Below are positions 61,267 to 64,000 of a DNA stretch of 64,000 bases, in pieces. The notes beneath the pieces are model-generated. The model was given only the letters and a program-made list of their open reading frames with translations, was not told the DNA's origin and did not search any database. The position numbers were made by a program, and so were the translations under genes. How positions within the stretch are numbered: the first letter of the stretch is position 1; the number at the start of each line of letters is the position of its first letter. The DNA is from Isoetes taiwanensis (taxonomy: Eukaryota > Streptophyta > Lycopodiopsida > Isoetales > Isoetaceae). The DNA lies in assembly GCA_021234155.1 (NCBI GenBank), contig JAJEKV010000060.1, positions 7,028,323 to 7,092,322 of the forward strand, written 5' to 3'.

Positions 61267-62466
61267 CCCCCTCATCTTGTTAAGAAAGTGTTGGCGCAAA
61301 TAATAAGAGCCAAACGTCCTGGTGAGATAGATAGGGAGTGGGAAGCTCGTAAAAGAGTGGATGCTAAGACAACTTAGTTTGCAAAAGTAGATTCATCGCA
61401 GATAATAAATAGACAACGAATTGGTTCCGGTTCATATGGCACAGTGCATAAATGCAATATTTTAGGTTCTAGTTTTATTAAGGATGAACCATATTGTGTA
61501 AAATTTCAAAACAATAATTTTCAGCCAGGTACAGATCCCAATAAGTTAGTGGAGGCTATGTTGAAGAACATGAGGGAGTCTGGGATGCAAGTTAGGCATG
61601 GGTTTATAATACGTTGCATTGGTACCACAACCGGCTTAGAAAGACAAGGCTTAATTTTTTCTTTTTGGAATGGAGGTTCGTTGGCAACCTTCTTTACAAG
61701 TCATGAGTGCAATGCTTTTGCAGAGCTTGCATTTAAGAAGTTAGGAGCTGTCCCCAGAGTTGTAATGTGCCTTGAGGAGCGCAGAAGGAAAGAATTATTT
61801 GTTGCCTCTAGGGTTGGGGACTTGGCTATGTCATTCTGCAGCGGCCTGCGAAAACTTCATCAAGAAAGGTATTTGCATATGGATTTGCATCCGGGCAATG
61901 TATTGCTCCATTTTTAGTATGGAAAGGAGAAGGGATGCATTGATCCTCAGGCTGTATATATTGGCATTTGTGATTGGGGTGAATCTAGGTTGATGAGCGA
62001 GACAGTGGAGGTAAAGCGGTGGCATTACAAGGGTTTGGATGGCGAGGGTAAGAAAAGAATTGAGATGGAAAGGGCCAGGCATCTATATATGCATGATGAT
62101 CTTTATTTTGGTAGTGGCTCAAAGACAGTGGCTGCAAGGGTTGACTTTGACTTGCACGAGGCAGCGTACATTGTCTATTACTTGGCTGATTTTGCTAGTA
62201 AGCACTCCTACATGGAGTCGATAGGAAGCCTGGAGCAGCAAGGCAAGCATCGAAGAATGTGCGACTATTTGAAGCATTGTGTTGAGTCGCCAATGAGAGA
62301 CAAAACAAAAAAAATTGATTTGGCTCAGCTACTTGACACCATGCGGAGCAGTTTTCATTGCTCTCCAATTCCGTGCGCGAGGCCACAATTGGAATCAGAT
62401 TGGATTCTTCAACTTGGCCACGGTGGGGACGACGCAGTAGACCAAGCTGGTCCTAGTCACGTTTAG

Positions 62467-62710
62467 CGTGCATATTCAGTTATTCACACGACACCTAAAT
62501 TTACATTCAAACATTCTTGCATATAATATTCAAAAGAAATTCATTGAACGCTTGTTTGACACTATTTGAGAAATTATTGTCCATATATATAGCTCTTCTT
62601 TTCGTGTGCTTTTCGTGTTATTTATTGTGTGTTTTTTTTATATGTCGCAGCTAACAAAAATTATAAAGACAAGAAGTCAAAGTACACCTTGACAAGTCAG
62701 CACCATAATT
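62467..62710. other. Spacer between kinase-like and RING-like genes
   Basis: AT-rich, 244 bases, with no gene. The two genes are in the same orientation, but no polyadenylation or promoter element can be fixed. Confidence 0.4.
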
Positions 62711-63868
62711 ATGTCTCATGAACAGCATGACCAATCTCCTCTCAACATGGGCACATCACAACAGCAGGGAATGCCTCCGGATCCACATGATTTTTCAGTA
62801 CCTTCACATTTGAGGACCCCCTCTCCTTTCTTGCAAAGCATGTAGAATGAGCTTGAATTGTCAGCTGCTCGGCAAGTGGAGAGAGCAGCAGCACATGCAA
62901 AAGTGAATGAATATCGCACGGCTGAGTTACAAAGGCTGCGTGCGATGGAAGACGTATCTAAGAGAGAAAATTGCACCATCACAGAGGTGCATAACGTAGC
63001 TGGCGAGACAAGGCCAGGCTATTGTCCGCATGGAGCAGACTACGAGGATGTGATAACAAATTTGGACAAGAATGAGTTTGAAAGAGATTGGCCCAATAAG
63101 AGGGGTAAGTACAAAGCTCATGAGTGCAAGATTGATGTGGTGCGAGCAAAAGCAGTGGAGTGGTATGTCCAAGTGAAGGGACACCTACCCCACAATAGTG
63201 AGTTCAGTAAGAGTTTTGCGCAACAAGTATACTATCTTGTGAAGGAAGTGCTTGTAAATTATGCGAGTAGAAAATGAAGGCAAGGAAGCGATAGTGGCAG
63301 CACCAAGAGGGTTAAGCTATCGGAATATAGCGAGAGTGGGGTGCATGGTGAGCCTCTCACCATTACATACCTGGTTGATGACGCTATTCGACTTTTGGAA
63401 GTGGCAGGGGTAGCCGCGGCTGGAGGCCTGAATGAGCTTGGAGACATTCGGGCCCAATTAGAGAATGAGAGAAGTCAAAACCTAACCCTTTCTGAAGAGA
63501 ATATTCGCTTAAAGAACCGTGCCGATGAGTATGAGAAGATGGCAGCCGAATTAGAGGACATTAAATGGCAGCTAGCGGCATTGAACAGAGAGGCAACGGT
63601 CCTCAGGGAAAACAACGATCACTTGTGCAAACTAACAAGATCGTTGGACTCTGAACCTTTTAAGGTGACTTTGGAGCAGTCAATTGTATATCTCCCTCGC
63701 GAGTACTTGTATGAGAGCCAGTGGGAAGAGTTAAAGGCTGCTGATTATAGACATTGCGTATGGTGTGCAGACAACTTGATACAGGTGGGCTGGTACACTC
63801 TAGGGTGTGGGCATTGTATGCACATGCGATGTATACATGGAACGTGGAACATGGTGGCAAATTGTTAA
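62711..63868 (+). pseudogene. Coiled-coil protein with C-terminal RING-like finger
   Basis: One frame of 385 codons from ATG 62711 to TAA 63866-63868, broken only by TAG at 62843-62845 and TGA at 63275-63277. It starts MSHEQHDQSPLNMGTSQQQG. A helical region (AARQVERAAAHAKVNEYRTA) follows, then a conserved-looking block (NKRGKYKAHECKIDVVRAKA, YVQVKGHLPHNSEFSKSF). A long coiled coil comes next (AQLENERSQNLTLSEENIRL to WQLAALNREATVLRENN), and at the end HCVWCADN...LGCGHCMHMRC, a CxxC...CxHxxHxxC RING-type finger cut short after C. RING proteins often act as ubiquitin ligases, but that is inference here. The second zinc pair is not visible before the stop, so the finger may be incomplete or atypical. 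Confidence 0.65.
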
Positions 63869-64000
63869 AATGACAATAACTATTACTAGTTATGGTGCCC
63901 GGCGTTGCCGGGCTTAGTAACAATCTTTATGGTGGTTGTTTCATTGTTGGTCAGAATAAGAGGGCTAGCAATGAACATGCCAACTTTGTTATTGAAGAAT
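63869..64000. other. Window end, no gene recognised
   Basis: A small inverted repeat, GCCCGGCGTTGCCGGGC, at 63897-63913. No coding sequence assigned. Confidence 0.4.

Larger units (their letters stand above)
57740..62466 (+). pseudogene. Protein-kinase-like gene, split by an LTR element
   Basis: With the element 58279-61271 removed, one frame of 577 residues runs from the ATG at 57740 to the TAG at 62464-62466. It is broken only by TAG at 61375-61377 and 61915-61917. The N-terminus has tandem PVEALVSQ/PAEALVSQ repeats and a basic patch (CRKRSRPQQAW). The middle is helical-looking and unfamiliar. The kinase part has RIGSGSYGTVHKC (glycine loop, about 232-243), YCVKFQ with the likely VAIK-type lysine, LHMDLHPGNVLL (catalytic loop, HMD for HRD, about 380-391) and ICDWGES (DWG for DFG, about 412). 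The C-terminal HYKGLDGEGKKRIEMERARH has no known match. The key D, N and D residues are kept, so the ancestor may have been active. The family is unknown to me. Confidence 0.75.

Noticed and set aside
61375-63277. Recoded TAG (glutamine) or a different genetic code
   Set aside because: All TAG sites could read as glutamine, but one TGA is also present, Gypsy 1 has the same pattern, and the PIH1 gene ends with a normal TAG. Decay by C-to-T change explains it more simply.

Overview
This is nuclear DNA of a large, transposon-rich plant genome. The land-plant-type retroelements (a Copia element primed by initiator tRNA-Met, a chromodomain Ty3/Gypsy element, a short LTR element primed by tRNA-Gln) point to a plant. 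The one intact host gene I can assemble encodes a PIH1-domain dynein-arm assembly factor of the Kintoun/PF13 type. Flowering plants have no motile cilia, so a seed-free plant with swimming sperm is the best fit. A fern is my guess; lycophyte, bryophyte, cycad or Ginkgo are not excluded.

Left part (1-11571, minus strand): a Ty3/Gypsy element running off the left edge, with its 5' LTR at 10051-11571. Its gag is split by a nearly complete Copia element (1691-7540, target duplication TGGTC). Between the Gypsy primer site and gag lies an extra ORF that starts like the histone H3 tail and ends in a full-length histone H3 fold (8157-8459). A second relic at 12938-13195 begins with nine residues identical to the start of histone H3.

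Host gene (13903-16414, minus strand): eleven coding exons with canonical splice sites join into an uninterrupted 354-residue PIH1 protein. Upstream to about 23 kb I see only low-complexity intergenic sequence and two possible untranslated exons.

Middle part (22990-50767): three decayed non-LTR retrotransposons (LINEs), two of them with a shared 3' hairpin and short tandem-repeat tails. Between them sits a second Gypsy element (31157-44146) with a chromodomain, inserted in a satellite-like array of about 171 bp units. This element also has an ORF between primer site and gag, with an H3-tail-like start.

Right part (50768-64000): a Gypsy integrase relic, a long CTAT microsatellite, and then a pair of unfamiliar plus-strand genes. 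The first (57740-62466) is protein-kinase-like and is split by a non-autonomous LTR element (58279-61266, target duplication CCCCC) that itself carries SINEs and a minisatellite. The second (62711-63868) has a coiled coil and a RING-like zinc finger. Both frames are open throughout except for stops of the kind made by C-to-T change (CAG to TAG, CGA to TGA), which fits decay of methylated DNA.

The most novel signals are the histone H3-like ORFs placed upstream of gag in Gypsy elements, one of whose relatives here has a chromodomain, and the kinase/RING gene pair.
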